A DNA stretch of 64,000 nucleotides from positions 310,001 through 374,000 of the forward strand of contig NZ_ANIN01000001.1 in assembly GCF_000320365.1 (NCBI RefSeq), in the 5' to 3' direction. Both the position numbers and the translations under genes were made by a program. Shown here in pieces: positions 1 through 8,377 of this stretch (within the stretch, counting starts at the first letter, position 1; every line of letters begins with the position of its first letter). The notes under the pieces were generated by a model. The model was not told the DNA's origin, ran no database searches, and worked only from the letters and a program-made list of their open reading frames with translations. The stretch is from Moraxella macacae 0408225. GTDB lineage: Bacteria; Pseudomonadota; Gammaproteobacteria; Pseudomonadales; Moraxellaceae.

Positions 1-360
1 TTGGTGCTCGCCAATTGGAGCGGTATGCAAATGCTGATAATCAAAATCAAACGGTTCATAATAATCGTCAATTGTTGGCAGATCGGGATTGGCAAAAATA
101 TTGGCAAGCACGCGAAATTTACCGCCAATTTTGGGATTTATCGATCCGTCAGCATTACGAATCCAGCCACCGCGCCATTTGTCTTGATTTTCCCATTCTT
201 TGGGAAAACCAATACCGGGCTTTGACTCTACGTTATTAAACCATGCGTATTCCATGCCCTCACGACTGGTCCAAACATTTTTACAAGTTACCGAACAAGT
301 GTGGCAACCGATACATTTATCAAGATTAAGCACCATGCCTACTTGGGAACGAATTTTCAT
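1..360 (-). CDS. narH: respiratory nitrate reductase beta subunit NarH, N-terminal part (cut by window edge)
   Basis: The ATG is the reverse complement of 358-360, and the frame stays open for 120 codons to the window edge. The first residues carry a ferredoxin-type cluster motif, DKCIGCHTCSVTCKNVW, with cysteines at about residues 16, 19, 22 and 26. The following KPGIGFPKEWENQDKWRGGW stretch is typical of NarH. In this family the beta subunit carries four iron-sulfur clusters and passes electrons from the NarI cytochrome b to NarG at the inner membrane. It lies 172 bp downstream of narG in the same orientation, the usual narGH order; narJ and narI would be expected beyond the window. Only the N-terminus is visible; identity is secure. 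Confidence 0.96.
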   Translation of the reverse strand, partial: MKIRSQVGMVLNLDKCIGCHTCSVTCKNVWTSREGMEYAWFNNVESKPGIGFPKEWENQDKWRGGWIRNADGSINPKIGGKFRVLANIFANPDLPTIDDYYEPFDFDYQHLHTAPIGEHQ

Positions 361-394
361 GGGTGGATGCTCCGTTGTTAAAATTATTGTCAAT

Positions 395-462
395 TTAAAA
401 TGCTTGTTAGCTTAAAACGCTTGTTAGCTTAAAATGCCTATTGGCTTAAAATGCTTATTTAA
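395..462. repeat. 17-bp tandem repeat, four copies, narG-narH spacer
   Basis: Four consecutive 17-bp units start at 395, 412, 429 and 446. The first is TTAAAATGCTTGTTAGC; later copies differ at one to five positions. The array fills the spacer between the narG stop and the narH start. One of many short tandem duplications in the spacers of this window. Confidence 0.9.
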
Positions 463-532
463 GGTTTAACCAATAATAACCCATTGATTAAACCCATACC
501 ATTAGACATAAGTAGCTAAAATTGGCTTAAGT

Positions 533-3500
533 TTATTCTAAAGTAGTAGGCAATGGACGCGGTAAACTGTCATCAGGCTTGCCCTCAAGCCAGTCTATCT
601 TTGCCATTTTACGCACCACAACAAATTCATCGCGGTTGCAACCAACTGTACCATAATAGTTAAAACCGTATGATTGGTGAGCATAACCGCCAATCATGTG
701 CGTTGGTTTTAAAATCGCTCTGGTAACCGAGTTATGAATACCGCCACGCGTGCCTGAATTTTCAGATCCTGGGATATTTACCAGTTTTTCTTGGGCGTGA
801 TACATCATGGTCATGCCCTCTTTGACACGTTGAGAAACAACAGCACGAGCGGTAATTGCCCCATTGTGATTAAACACCTCAATCCAGTCATTATCAACAA
901 TTCCTGCTTTTTGGGCGTCAATCTCACTTATCCACACAATTGGGCCACCGCGTGATAGTGTCAACATCAGTAAGTTTTCCGAATAGGTTGAGTGAATGCC
1001 CCATTTTTGGTGTGGGGTTAAAAAGTTTAAAACCACTTCTTTGTTGCCATTAGATTTATAGCGTTTTAGAGCTTGTGTGGTGCGTGTGTCAATTGGCGGT
1101 CGATACTGCTGTAACTGTTCACCAAATGCCTGCATCCAAGGGTGATCTTGATAAAACTGCTGACGCCCTGTGATCGTACGCCATGGGATCAATTCATGCA
1201 CATTGGTATAGCCTGCGTTATAGCTTACTTTTTCAGATTCAAGGCCAGACCACGTTGGACTGGAGATAATTTTGCGTGGCTGGGCAACAATATCACGAAA
1301 GCGGATTTTTTCATGTTCAGATGATTTGGCAAGATGCGTGTGATCGCGCCCTGTGTTTTTTGACAAATCCGCCCATGCCTTGACTGCCACATGGCCGTTG
1401 GTTTCAGGAGCCAGCATTAAAATCGTCTCGGCTGCATCGATAGCGGTATCAATGCGCGGTCTACCGTAGGCAACATTATTTTCTGTTACCGTGTAGTTTA
1501 AATCCGCCAAATGATCTACTTCTTCTTTTGTATCCCATGTAATGCCTTTTGATCCGTTGCCAAGTTTATCCATCAATGGGCCTAAAGATGTGTATTTGGC
1601 ATAAGTGCTTGGATAATCACGCTCAACAACTTTAATGTGCGGACAATTAATCCCTGCAACAGGTTTTTCACCTGCTGTTTTCCAATCCATACCACCAAAA
1701 GGTTGAGCAAGCTCGGCGGGCGTATCGTGTTGCATAGGGAGCGTAACAATGTCGGTTTCTACCCCCAAATGCCCATCGGTTAGTTCTGAAAATTTTTTGG
1801 CAATGAGTTTATAAATTTCCCAATCGGTTTTTGATTCCCACGCAGGATCGGTTGCGGCAGTCAATGGGTGGATAAACGGATGCATATCCGAGGTGTTCAT
1901 GTCATCTTTTTCATACCAAGTTGCTGTTGGCAAAACAATATCCGAGTACAAACAAGTAGATGACATTCTAAAATCAAGCGTTGTTACAAGATCAAGTTTG
2001 CCTGTCGGGGCATTTTCTATCCAATCAACTTCATTAGGACGAATCCCATCGTGTACCGTTTCATCACCTAAAATACCGTCTTTCGTACCAAGCAAATATT
2101 TCAGCATGTATTCATGCCCTTTGCCCGATGAACCCAAAAGATTTGATCGCCAAATGAACAAATTTCTCGGAAAATTGACAGGATCATCAGGACTTTCACA
2201 AGCAAAACGGATCTGATTGTTTTGTAAATTGTCAAGCACATATTTTTCAACATCGCCTAAGGCCTTGGCTTGTTTGCCAATATGTAGTGGGTTTTGGTTT
2301 AGCTGTGGTGCGGATGGCAACCACCCTGCACGTTCGGCACGCACATTATAATCCAACATATGCTCTGGAAATTGTGCTTTATTGGCATGAGGTGATAAAA
2401 TCTCGTGGGCTGAGACTTTTTCATGTCGCCATTGACTAGAATGATTGTAAAAAAAACTGGTGCCGTTCATATGACGCGGCGGTCTATGCCAATCAAGAGC
2501 AAAAGCAAGTGGCGCCCAACCTGTCTGTGGCCTAAGTTTTTCTTGTCCCACATAATGCGCCCAACCGCCGCCTGTCTGTCCAATACAACCGCACAACATC
2601 AGCATGTTAATCACCCCACGGTAATTCATATCCATATGATACCAATGGTTCATACCCGCCCCAATAATAACCATTGATTTGCCGTGAGTTTTATGGGCAT
2701 TATCAGCAAATTCGCGGGCAATTTGAATGACTTTTTCGCGGCTAACTCCGGTTATGGCTTCTTGCCAAGCAGGCGTACCTGCCACACTTTCATCATTATA
2801 ATCGTCAGTTACGCCCATGCCACCAACACCATTGGCAACGCCTAAATTGGCAAGCATCAAATCAAACACGGTTACCACTTTGGCGGTTTTACCATTTGCC
2901 AAATGAATGGTGCGACAAGGTAAGATTTTGTACTGAATGTCATCACCTTTAGCCGAGGTAAAATAAGGGTGTTCACCGCCTCCAAAATAATCAAGCCCAA
3001 CTTGCACAACCTCGCCTGATCCTTTTTGAGACAACACCAAATCCACTTCCAGATTGTGCAAACCTTCTTTATTTTCTAAATTCCAACGCCCTTTTTCACC
3101 CCAACGATAACCAATGGAACCTATCGGAGAAACCAACTCACCATTGTGATTAAGTGCTATGGTTTTCCACTTAGGATTATTATCCTGCCCCAAATTGTCA
3201 ATCAAATCAGATGCCCGCAAAAACCGCCCAGCACGAGCCGTCATACCCTCGCCCTCAATCATCACAAGCATTGGCAAATCCGTATAACGCTTGGCATAAT
3301 CAATAAAATAATCACTGGGCTGTTTTAGATAAAACTCTTTCATAATCACATGACAAAATGCCTGGGCTAAAGCTGCGTCTGTGCCTTGTTTTGGATTTAG
3401 CCACAAATCGCACAATTTGGCAATTTCAGCATAATCAGGGGTTATCGCGACAGTCTTTGTGCCTTTATAACGCACCTCGGTAAAAAAGTGAGCATCTGGA

Positions 3501-4285
3501 GTACGCGTTTGTGGAACGTTAGAACCCCATGCAATGATATAATCAGAATTATACCAATCAGCCGCTTCAGGCACATCGGTCTGCTCTCCCCAAGTCATCG
3601 GACTGGCAGGTGGCAAATCACAATACCAATCATAAAACGACAAACACACTCCGCCAATCAGCGACAAATACCTGCTACCTGCAGCATAGCTAATCATACT
3701 CATTGCAGGAATCGGTGAAAAACCAACAATGCGATCAGGCCCAAAAGTCTTAGCGGTATAAATATTAGCAGCAGCAATGATCTCGGTAACTTCATGCCAA
3801 CTTGAACGCACAAAACCGCCCATACCACGCTTGGATTTATATTGCTCGGTTTTGGCAGGATCACAAACAATGCTCCCCCACGCATCTACAGGATCTGCGT
3901 GCTTGGTTTTTGCTTCTCGCCAAAGTTTAAGCAGTGGTTTACGCACTTTTGGATATTTGACACGGTTGGCTGAATACATATACCAACTGTACGATGCCCC
4001 TCTGGGACAACCGCGCGGTTCGTGATTTGGCAAATCAGGACGCGTGCGCGGATAGTCTGTTTGTTGCGTCTCCCAGGTAACAAGGCCGTTTTTGACATAA
4101 ATTTTCCACGAACAAGAACCGGTACAGTTTACGCCGTGGGTTGAACGAACGATTTTATCAAACTGCCATCTGGCACGATAGGTGTTTTCCCATTCACGGT
4201 TTTCATCACGCACTTCACCATGCCCATCGGCAAATTCGGCGGTTTTTTTGGTAAAAAATTTAAGTTGGTCCAGCAGATGACTCAT
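533..4285 (-). CDS. narG: respiratory nitrate reductase alpha subunit NarG
   Basis: At 1250 aa it has the usual NarG length (E. coli about 1247). It is the catalytic subunit that reduces nitrate to nitrite at a molybdenum bis-MGD centre on the cytoplasmic side of the inner membrane. The N-terminal FS0 cluster ligands are visible: His50, Cys54 and Cys58 in STHGVNCTGSCSWK, then the Cys in EPRGCPRGAS near residue 93. The segment SFYDWYCDLPPASP near residue 220 is the region holding the Mo-coordinating Asp in the E. coli enzyme. The C-terminus has the molybdopterin-binding GGYAHQSYGFNYYG block. A strong ribosome-binding site (AAGGGGG) precedes the ATG. It is transcribed into narH; no narK or narXL genes are seen upstream. 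Confidence 0.98.
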   Translation of the reverse strand: MSHLLDQLKFFTKKTAEFADGHGEVRDENREWENTYRARWQFDKIVRSTHGVNCTGSCSWKIYVKNGLVTWETQQTDYPRTRPDLPNHEPRGCPRGASYSWYMYSANRVKYPKVRKPLLKLWREAKTKHADPVDAWGSIVCDPAKTEQYKSKRGMGGFVRSSWHEVTEIIAAANIYTAKTFGPDRIVGFSPIPAMSMISYAAGSRYLSLIGGVCLSFYDWYCDLPPASPMTWGEQTDVPEAADWYNSDYIIAWGSNVPQTRTPDAHFFTEVRYKGTKTVAITPDYAEIAKLCDLWLNPKQGTDAALAQAFCHVIMKEFYLKQPSDYFIDYAKRYTDLPMLVMIEGEGMTARAGRFLRASDLIDNLGQDNNPKWKTIALNHNGELVSPIGSIGYRWGEKGRWNLENKEGLHNLEVDLVLSQKGSGEVVQVGLDYFGGGEHPYFTSAKGDDIQYKILPCRTIHLANGKTAKVVTVFDLMLANLGVANGVGGMGVTDDYNDESVAGTPAWQEAITGVSREKVIQIAREFADNAHKTHGKSMVIIGAGMNHWYHMDMNYRGVINMLMLCGCIGQTGGGWAHYVGQEKLRPQTGWAPLAFALDWHRPPRHMNGTSFFYNHSSQWRHEKVSAHEILSPHANKAQFPEHMLDYNVRAERAGWLPSAPQLNQNPLHIGKQAKALGDVEKYVLDNLQNNQIRFACESPDDPVNFPRNLFIWRSNLLGSSGKGHEYMLKYLLGTKDGILGDETVHDGIRPNEVDWIENAPTGKLDLVTTLDFRMSSTCLYSDIVLPTATWYEKDDMNTSDMHPFIHPLTAATDPAWESKTDWEIYKLIAKKFSELTDGHLGVETDIVTLPMQHDTPAELAQPFGGMDWKTAGEKPVAGINCPHIKVVERDYPSTYAKYTSLGPLMDKLGNGSKGITWDTKEEVDHLADLNYTVTENNVAYGRPRIDTAIDAAETILMLAPETNGHVAVKAWADLSKNTGRDHTHLAKSSEHEKIRFRDIVAQPRKIISSPTWSGLESEKVSYNAGYTNVHELIPWRTITGRQQFYQDHPWMQAFGEQLQQYRPPIDTRTTQALKRYKSNGNKEVVLNFLTPHQKWGIHSTYSENLLMLTLSRGGPIVWISEIDAQKAGIVDNDWIEVFNHNGAITARAVVSQRVKEGMTMMYHAQEKLVNIPGSENSGTRGGIHNSVTRAILKPTHMIGGYAHQSYGFNYYGTVGCNRDEFVVVRKMAKIDWLEGKPDDSLPRPLPTTLE

Positions 4286-4336
4286 AATTTCCCCCTTAGG
4301 GCGTTGGCTAATGGTTTTTGGCTAATTTAACGATGG

Positions 4337-4362
4337 TTTTGCCAATCAGTTTTGCCAATCAA
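4337..4362. repeat. 13-bp tandem duplication upstream of narG
   Basis: TTTTGCCAATCAG at 4337-4349 is followed directly by TTTTGCCAATCAA at 4350-4362. It lies about 50 bp upstream of the narG start. Confidence 0.85.
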
Positions 4363-4457
4363 TCAGACAAAATTTCATAATCCCACTTTAACCAATGCAC
4401 CACAACAATGGTATTGACTTGACGGCTAGGCAAATAATACTAAGGAAGTAATGTATT

Positions 4458-4476
4458 GATAATGAGAATTATTATT
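4458..4476. promoter_or_regulatory. candidate Fur box
   Basis: GATAATGAGAATTATTATT matches the classical 19-bp Fur box GATAATGATAATCATTATC at 16 of 19 positions by direct alignment. It sits about 170 bp upstream of narG and about 140 bp upstream of the TPM gene, so the target is unclear. Both distances are long for simple repression, and an A+T-rich genome raises the chance of an accidental match. Confidence 0.45.
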
Positions 4477-4619
4477 TATAATAAAAATCATGATTGAAAA
4501 CCACTGAAAACCAAAGCTGTGCATTAACAAAAAAACAACCCTATTTTTGCCACAAAATCGGTATCATAGCTTTTTGTTATAAAGCCTTTTAAGCAAAACA
4601 TTGATTATAAAGTAAAGCC

Positions 4620-5171
4620 ATGCAAAATAGCCCACGCCCACACATCACAAAACCCAGCCTAAAACGTTGGTGGCGACAGATTTTATTTATCCCTTGCATT
4701 CATAATCGTTGGTTAAACCAACAAGCCCAAACCAAACTTAGCCACGCCGTAAGTCAAGCAGAACAAGGACACCGTGGCGAGGTGGTTTTGGTGATAGAAA
4801 ACACGCTGCCACTTCACCTTGCACGCACGCATAACAGCCGAGACAGAGCAACACAAGTGTTTGCCAAATACGGCGTATGGGATACAGCGGATAACACAGG
4901 GGTGCTTGTCTACCTTAACGTCTGCGAACACCGCCTAGAAATTATTGCCGATAGAGGCATAAACCAATACATTTTGCCTGACATGTGGCAATCCCTGTGT
5001 GATAAAGCACTTGCCCAAATCAAAGACAACAAACCCATTGTAGGGTTAACGGAGTTGTTAAACGACATAGGACAACTGCTTCGCCAATACCACGAACACA
5101 ATTACCCACAAAATCAACAAATTGACATCGCAGGCAACGAACTTAGCGATGCGGTTGTTTATTTAAGATAA
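4620..5171 (+). CDS. TPM-domain protein (TLP18.3/Psb32/MOLO-1 family), cytoplasmic
   Basis: This 183-aa protein has the TPM fold signature: a GHRGEVVLVIE strand, then RDRATQVFAKYGVWDTADNTGVLVYL, RLEIIADRGIN and a C-terminal helix with LLNDIGQLLRQ. The last part of the family motif is preserved. No signal peptide or membrane segment is visible, unlike the larger TPM proteins with an N-terminal signal. In many bacteria a short TPM protein is encoded next to LemA and a second membrane-anchored TPM protein; neither is present here. Molecular function is not established for bacterial members; a phosphatase activity was described for a plant homologue. Family assignment is fairly secure, function unknown. 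Confidence 0.8.
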   Translation: MQNSPRPHITKPSLKRWWRQILFIPCIHNRWLNQQAQTKLSHAVSQAEQGHRGEVVLVIENTLPLHLARTHNSRDRATQVFAKYGVWDTADNTGVLVYLNVCEHRLEIIADRGINQYILPDMWQSLCDKALAQIKDNKPIVGLTELLNDIGQLLRQYHEHNYPQNQQIDIAGNELSDAVVYLR

Positions 5172-5275
5172 GCTATGTTTTTAACAAAATTTTGTTTATA
5201 ATAGATAAAACAGTCGATTTTTTGACAAATATTTTGATAAAATAAATATTTTGACAAAAGAGCATTGGACAACAA

Positions 5276-6283
5276 ATGACCGAACAAACGTCTATTCAGC
5301 ATGATTTTTCCCACTACCAGACTTTGGCCGAGCAAGGCGATCCTGAAGCCCAATATCAGCTAGGTTTGTGCTATGCTCAAGGGCTTGGCGTGGAAAAAAA
5401 CTTCCGCGAAGCAGCACGCTACTGGCTGATGGCAAGCAAGCAAAACCACGCTTACGCATTGCTTTATCTTGGCAAATTGTTTGAAAAAGGCGCAGGCATA
5501 CCTAAAGACTACACCAAAGCATATCAATGCTATCAAGTTGCAAGCCAACACAATTTATCAGAGGGCAAGGTTCGTCTAGGCATGCTATATTTGCAAGGGC
5601 TTGGCGTAGAACGCAGTGCCAAAAAAGCGGTTAATTTATTTATCCAAGGTGCAGAACAAGGTGATGTTGTCGCCCAATACAATTTGGCAATTGCCTATGA
5701 AAAAGGCATGGGTGGGTTAAGCCAAAACACTGGCCAAGCAATTTTTTGGTATCAACAAGCAGTCAATCAAGACTATGAACCTGCCAAAAAACGCCTTGAA
5801 CGTATTGGCATGACAAACGAGACAACCGCCGAAGAGATGTTTAAGCAAGGCGTGGATAAACTTCAGCACGATCTAAAAAAAGCGTTCGCACAATTTGAAC
5901 AATCCGCCCAACAAAATTTTGCCAAAGCCCAGTACAATATGGGTATCGCGTATGCGTTTGGATTGGCAGATGTAGAAACAAATTTGACAAAATCCGTGGC
6001 ATATTTGCAAAAATCTGCCAAACAAAACTACCGCAATGCCCATTTTTTGCTCGGTTGGTTATACCAAACTCAACAAAATTTAAAAGATGAACAGCAAGCC
6101 CTTATGCATTACAAAAAAGCAAGCGAACTTGGACACGCCCAAGCCCAATACGCCTTATACCAAATGTACGCAACAGGCAACGGCGTAACAAAAAACCCAG
6201 AAACCGCCTTAATGTGGCTACGTCAATCCGCCAAACAAGGCTATGGCGTGGCGTATCAGCGTTTACAACAACTAATTCCTTAA
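5276..6283 (+). CDS. Sel1-repeat (TPR-like) protein, cytoplasmic
   Basis: This 335-aa protein is built almost entirely of Sel1-like repeats of about 36 residues. Typical units are GDPEAQYQLGLCYAQGLGVEKN, NHAYALLYLGKLFEKGAGIPKD and GHAQAQYALYQMYATGNGVTKN; roughly eight units can be counted. Such alpha-solenoids mediate protein-protein contacts. There is no signal peptide, so it should act in the cytoplasm, in contrast to the exported Sel1 protein at 6804-7388. The N-terminal MTEQTSIQHDFSHYQTLAEQ leads directly into the first repeat. The last codons and stop lie inside a 16-bp tandem array. The partner is unknown. Confidence 0.88.
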   Translation: MTEQTSIQHDFSHYQTLAEQGDPEAQYQLGLCYAQGLGVEKNFREAARYWLMASKQNHAYALLYLGKLFEKGAGIPKDYTKAYQCYQVASQHNLSEGKVRLGMLYLQGLGVERSAKKAVNLFIQGAEQGDVVAQYNLAIAYEKGMGGLSQNTGQAIFWYQQAVNQDYEPAKKRLERIGMTNETTAEEMFKQGVDKLQHDLKKAFAQFEQSAQQNFAKAQYNMGIAYAFGLADVETNLTKSVAYLQKSAKQNYRNAHFLLGWLYQTQQNLKDEQQALMHYKKASELGHAQAQYALYQMYATGNGVTKNPETALMWLRQSAKQGYGVAYQRLQQLIP

Positions 6284-6332
6284 GCAACCAACTCCTTAAG
6301 AAATTAGCTCCTTAAACAACCAATTCCCTAAA
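6269..6332. repeat. 16-bp tandem repeat carrying the stop codon of the Sel1 gene
   Basis: Four units start at 6269, 6285, 6301 and 6317: CAACTAATTCCTTAAG, CAACCAACTCCTTAAG, AAATTAGCTCCTTAAA and CAACCAATTCCCTAAA. A partial fifth follows. The first unit contains the gene's stop codon TAA (6281-6283) and the later units repeat that trinucleotide. Confidence 0.9.
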
Positions 6333-6392
6333 CAATTAATTTAGCAAATCTGCATACAAAATCTGCATAAAATTTAAAAAAGCGAGAAACGC

Positions 6393-6626
6393 ATGAAAAA
6401 ATCGTTGTTACTCTTAAGCCTTATCAGTGTATTGACAATTGCCTGTGGTTCAAACCAATCCACAAATTCCAATACCGCATCAGATACGACCAAACCCAAA
6501 AACCCAAGTTCAACCAACCACAGCGATATTGGCAATCAACCAAAAGCCCTGCTTGACAAAGCCAATAACGCCGTGGATAAAGCCAATGCCGATACGGCTA
6601 AAAAATTAGAACAAGCCAATCAATAA
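6393..6626 (+). CDS. small Ser/Thr/Asn-rich lipoprotein
   Basis: A 77-aa protein with a classical lipoprotein signal: a lysine pair, hydrophobic core SLLLLSLISVLTIA, then a lipobox ending at Cys18 (LTIAC). The mature part is low-complexity (Ser, Thr, Asn, Pro) and ends in a short amphipathic helix with repeated KANNAVDKANADTAKKLEQ. This resembles the many small alanine/lysine-rich lipoproteins of gammaproteobacteria; no specific function can be named. It is followed by a strong hairpin terminator at 6703-6729. Confidence 0.75.
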   Translation: MKKSLLLLSLISVLTIACGSNQSTNSNTASDTTKPKNPSSTNHSDIGNQPKALLDKANNAVDKANADTAKKLEQANQ

Positions 6627-6702
6627 GCCAAATTTTTCAACAATTAAACCGATCAACAGTTAAGCCAATCTTAACATTTACCAAAAATAATTTACCCAAA
6701 AT

Positions 6703-6729
6703 AAAAAGGTGATAAAATATCACCTTTTT
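6703..6729. terminator. bidirectional hairpin terminator
   Basis: A perfect 12-bp stem, AAAAAGGTGATA paired with TATCACCTTTTT, has a 3-nt loop. A-tract and T-tract flanks suit both the lipoprotein gene (plus) and the convergent Sel1 gene (minus). Confidence 0.9.
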
Positions 6730-6733
6730 AGTA

Positions 6734-6755
6734 TCATATGATTAATATCATATGA
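6734..6755. repeat. 22-bp perfect palindrome
   Basis: The arms TCATATGATTA and TAATATCATATGA's mirror half form an uninterrupted palindrome centred between 6744 and 6745. It sits 5 bp beyond the terminator and about 50 bp from the stop of the convergent Sel1 gene, so it is not in an obvious promoter position. Confidence 0.7.
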
Positions 6756-6803
6756 GTGTCATGTTTAAAGTTTAAATTAAGTTTTAATAAGTTTGCTTTA
6801 ACT

Positions 6804-7388
6804 TTATTTTGACTGAAACCAACTGTCAGCACGACTGCGTGCGGTTGCGATGTCTTGTATTGACAAGTTCAAGGCCAACTGACCGATTTTGCTTTGTGCT
6901 TTGCTGCGCACCTGATCAGACAACATGCCATCTCGCGATGCCAAATCATACCATTTATAAGCATCTACCAGTTTTTTGTCTTTTTCATCTAACATAGCAA
7001 GCGTGTAACTGGCACGATTATCACCAAGTTTTGCAGCCTTTTCTAGCCAATAACGAGCTTGTTGTGCGTTTGGTTTAACACCCTCGCCACGAATATACAT
7101 CATTGCCAAGTTTAACTGGGCAGGTGCGATGTCTTGTTTGGCCGCGGTGGTATACCATTGGAGAGCTTGAGAAAAGTTTTGTTGAATGCCGATGCCTTTT
7201 TGATAGCGTTTTGCCAAAAAAAACTGGGCTTGTTGGTTGCCTGCTTTTGCCTGTGCGGTTAAATCTTTTATCGACATCACCTCAAAACGCGAAACATCTA
7301 GCGGTACATTGGCGATCAATTCTGCCCCAGCAATGCCTGAAAAACCAAGCACGCTTGTCAATAAAGCTATTTTAACAAACTTTTTCAT
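6804..7388 (-). CDS. exported Sel1-repeat protein
   Basis: A 194-aa protein with a Sec signal peptide (MKKFVKIALLTSVLGFSGI ending near AGA-EL, residues 1-22). Three to four Sel1 repeats follow: GNQQAQFFLAKRYQKGIGIQQN, DIAPAQLNLAMMYIRGEGVKPN and GDNRASYTLAMLDEKD. It is therefore likely periplasmic. It converges on the small lipoprotein gene and shares the terminator with it. The exported Sel1 protein and the larger cytoplasmic one (5276-6283) lie within 2 kb; no shared role can be read from the sequence. Confidence 0.85.
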   Translation of the reverse strand: MKKFVKIALLTSVLGFSGIAGAELIANVPLDVSRFEVMSIKDLTAQAKAGNQQAQFFLAKRYQKGIGIQQNFSQALQWYTTAAKQDIAPAQLNLAMMYIRGEGVKPNAQQARYWLEKAAKLGDNRASYTLAMLDEKDKKLVDAYKWYDLASRDGMLSDQVRSKAQSKIGQLALNLSIQDIATARSRADSWFQSK

Positions 7389-7522
7389 AAAAACTCCATT
7401 AAGACGATTATTTAGACAAATTTTCCAGATAAAAAGCTCTAGATAAGCTCATATCGATCCGATCAATATCAGCGAAAAACATCAGTGAATGAAAAATATC
7501 AGTGAATTTTTGGGTTATGACT

Positions 7523-7548
7523 AAAAAGTTGCCTGAAGCCAACTTTTT
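7523..7548. terminator. hairpin terminator, metW/Sel1 spacer
   Basis: AAAAAGTTG (7523-7531) pairs with CAACTTTTT (7540-7548), with an 8-nt loop and T-tracts on both sides. It is downstream of metW on the minus strand and upstream of the exported Sel1 gene. The spacer 7389-7665 also holds three loose copies of an ATCAGYGAA motif at 7466-7505 and no coding sequence. Confidence 0.75.
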
Positions 7549-7630
7549 TACAACATAACGATACGATTAGCTTACCATTCTTTACAAAAAATTTCAAACC
7601 ATTTTCTGATAAACGGTGGTATAGCAACGC

Positions 7631-7656
7631 TTTGTTACAATATTTTGTTACAATAT
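7631..7656. repeat. 13-bp perfect tandem duplication downstream of metW
   Basis: TTTGTTACAATAT occurs at 7631-7643 and 7644-7656, about 10 bp beyond the metW stop codon. Confidence 0.9.
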
Positions 7657-7665
7657 TATCAAAAA

Positions 7666-8331
7666 TCAGACTTTTGCCACTCGATACACAGCCACATCTG
7701 CAAGTAAATTTGGGGCAGATTTGATTGCTTTGTCAATTTTGGGTTTGATGAATTTGTCTTTTAGCGAATTTGGTACAAATTTTGGCAATTTATCCAACAT
7801 CTGATTTGACATGGGCGAATCAGACAAAGCCACGGTCTCCAAAATGGTAATGTCATTGTCATGACAGAGTTTTTCAAAGTCTTTAAAGGTGCATAAATGA
7901 ATGTTTGGCGTGTCATACCACATATAAGGAATGGTTTCACTCATTGGCATAATGCCCTTAATGCCTAAGTATACGCGGTTTTGCCAATAGGCAAAATTTG
8001 GAAAAGTAACAATACCAAGTTTGGCAACGCGTAACATGTCATTTAACAAATCTTTGGGGTTTTTTACCGCTTGCAACGCACGTGCCATAACCACCACATC
8101 AAAACTGTTGTCATCAAAACGCGACAAACCATCATTTAAATCCTGTTCAATGACATTTACGCCACGAGCAATACAGCGGTTAATATTGTCCTGATCAAGT
8201 TCAATGCCATAGCCAAACACGTTTAAATGCTGTTGTAAATGTGACAATAGCGAGCCGTCGCCACAGCCTAAATCTAAGACTTTGGCGTTTGGTTTTATCC
8301 ATTTTTCAGCAAGTTTGTGATCTATATTCAT
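7666..8331 (-). CDS. metW: methionine biosynthesis protein MetW (SAM-dependent methyltransferase fold)
   Basis: This 221-aa protein starts with the class I methyltransferase glycine motif KVLDLGCGDGSLL (about residues 18-30), followed by FGYGIELDQDN and a VVMARALQAV motif. The MetW-specific blocks TFPNFAYWQNR and MPYMWYDTPNIHLCTFKDFE-like sequence are both recognisable. In proteobacteria MetW acts with MetX in the acylation of homoserine. Here metX is not adjacent: the upstream neighbour in the same direction is hemH, 22 bp away. The pair hemH-metW may be cotranscribed. Confidence 0.93.
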   Translation of the reverse strand: MNIDHKLAEKWIKPNAKVLDLGCGDGSLLSHLQQHLNVFGYGIELDQDNINRCIARGVNVIEQDLNDGLSRFDDNSFDVVVMARALQAVKNPKDLLNDMLRVAKLGIVTFPNFAYWQNRVYLGIKGIMPMSETIPYMWYDTPNIHLCTFKDFEKLCHDNDITILETVALSDSPMSNQMLDKLPKFVPNSLKDKFIKPKIDKAIKSAPNLLADVAVYRVAKV

Positions 8332-8343
8332 TATTCATTCCTG

Positions 8344-8377
8344 TTTGCATGGGCTAAAACTTTGCATGGGCTAAAAC
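8344..8377. repeat. 17-bp perfect tandem duplication spanning the hemH stop codon
   Basis: TTTGCATGGGCTAAAAC occurs at 8344-8360 and 8361-8377. On the coding strand each copy contains the same VLAHA-encoding sequence. Because 17 is not a multiple of three, the second copy is read in a new frame and yields Lys-Phe-stop as the hemH C-terminus. Confidence 0.93.

Larger units (their letters stand above)
4286..4619. other. divergent promoter region between narG and the TPM gene
   Basis: This 334-bp gap lies between two divergent genes. It holds a 13-bp tandem repeat near narG (4337-4362) and a Fur-box-like palindrome (4458-4476). No clear FNR site (TTGAT-N4-ATCAA) was found by eye, although nar operons are normally controlled by FNR and NarL. 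I see no coding sequence. Confidence 0.6.

Noticed and set aside
1142-4098. Several 60-107-codon frames antisense to or overlapping narG
   Set aside because: narG is unambiguous, and these show no ribosome-binding sites or recognisable domains.
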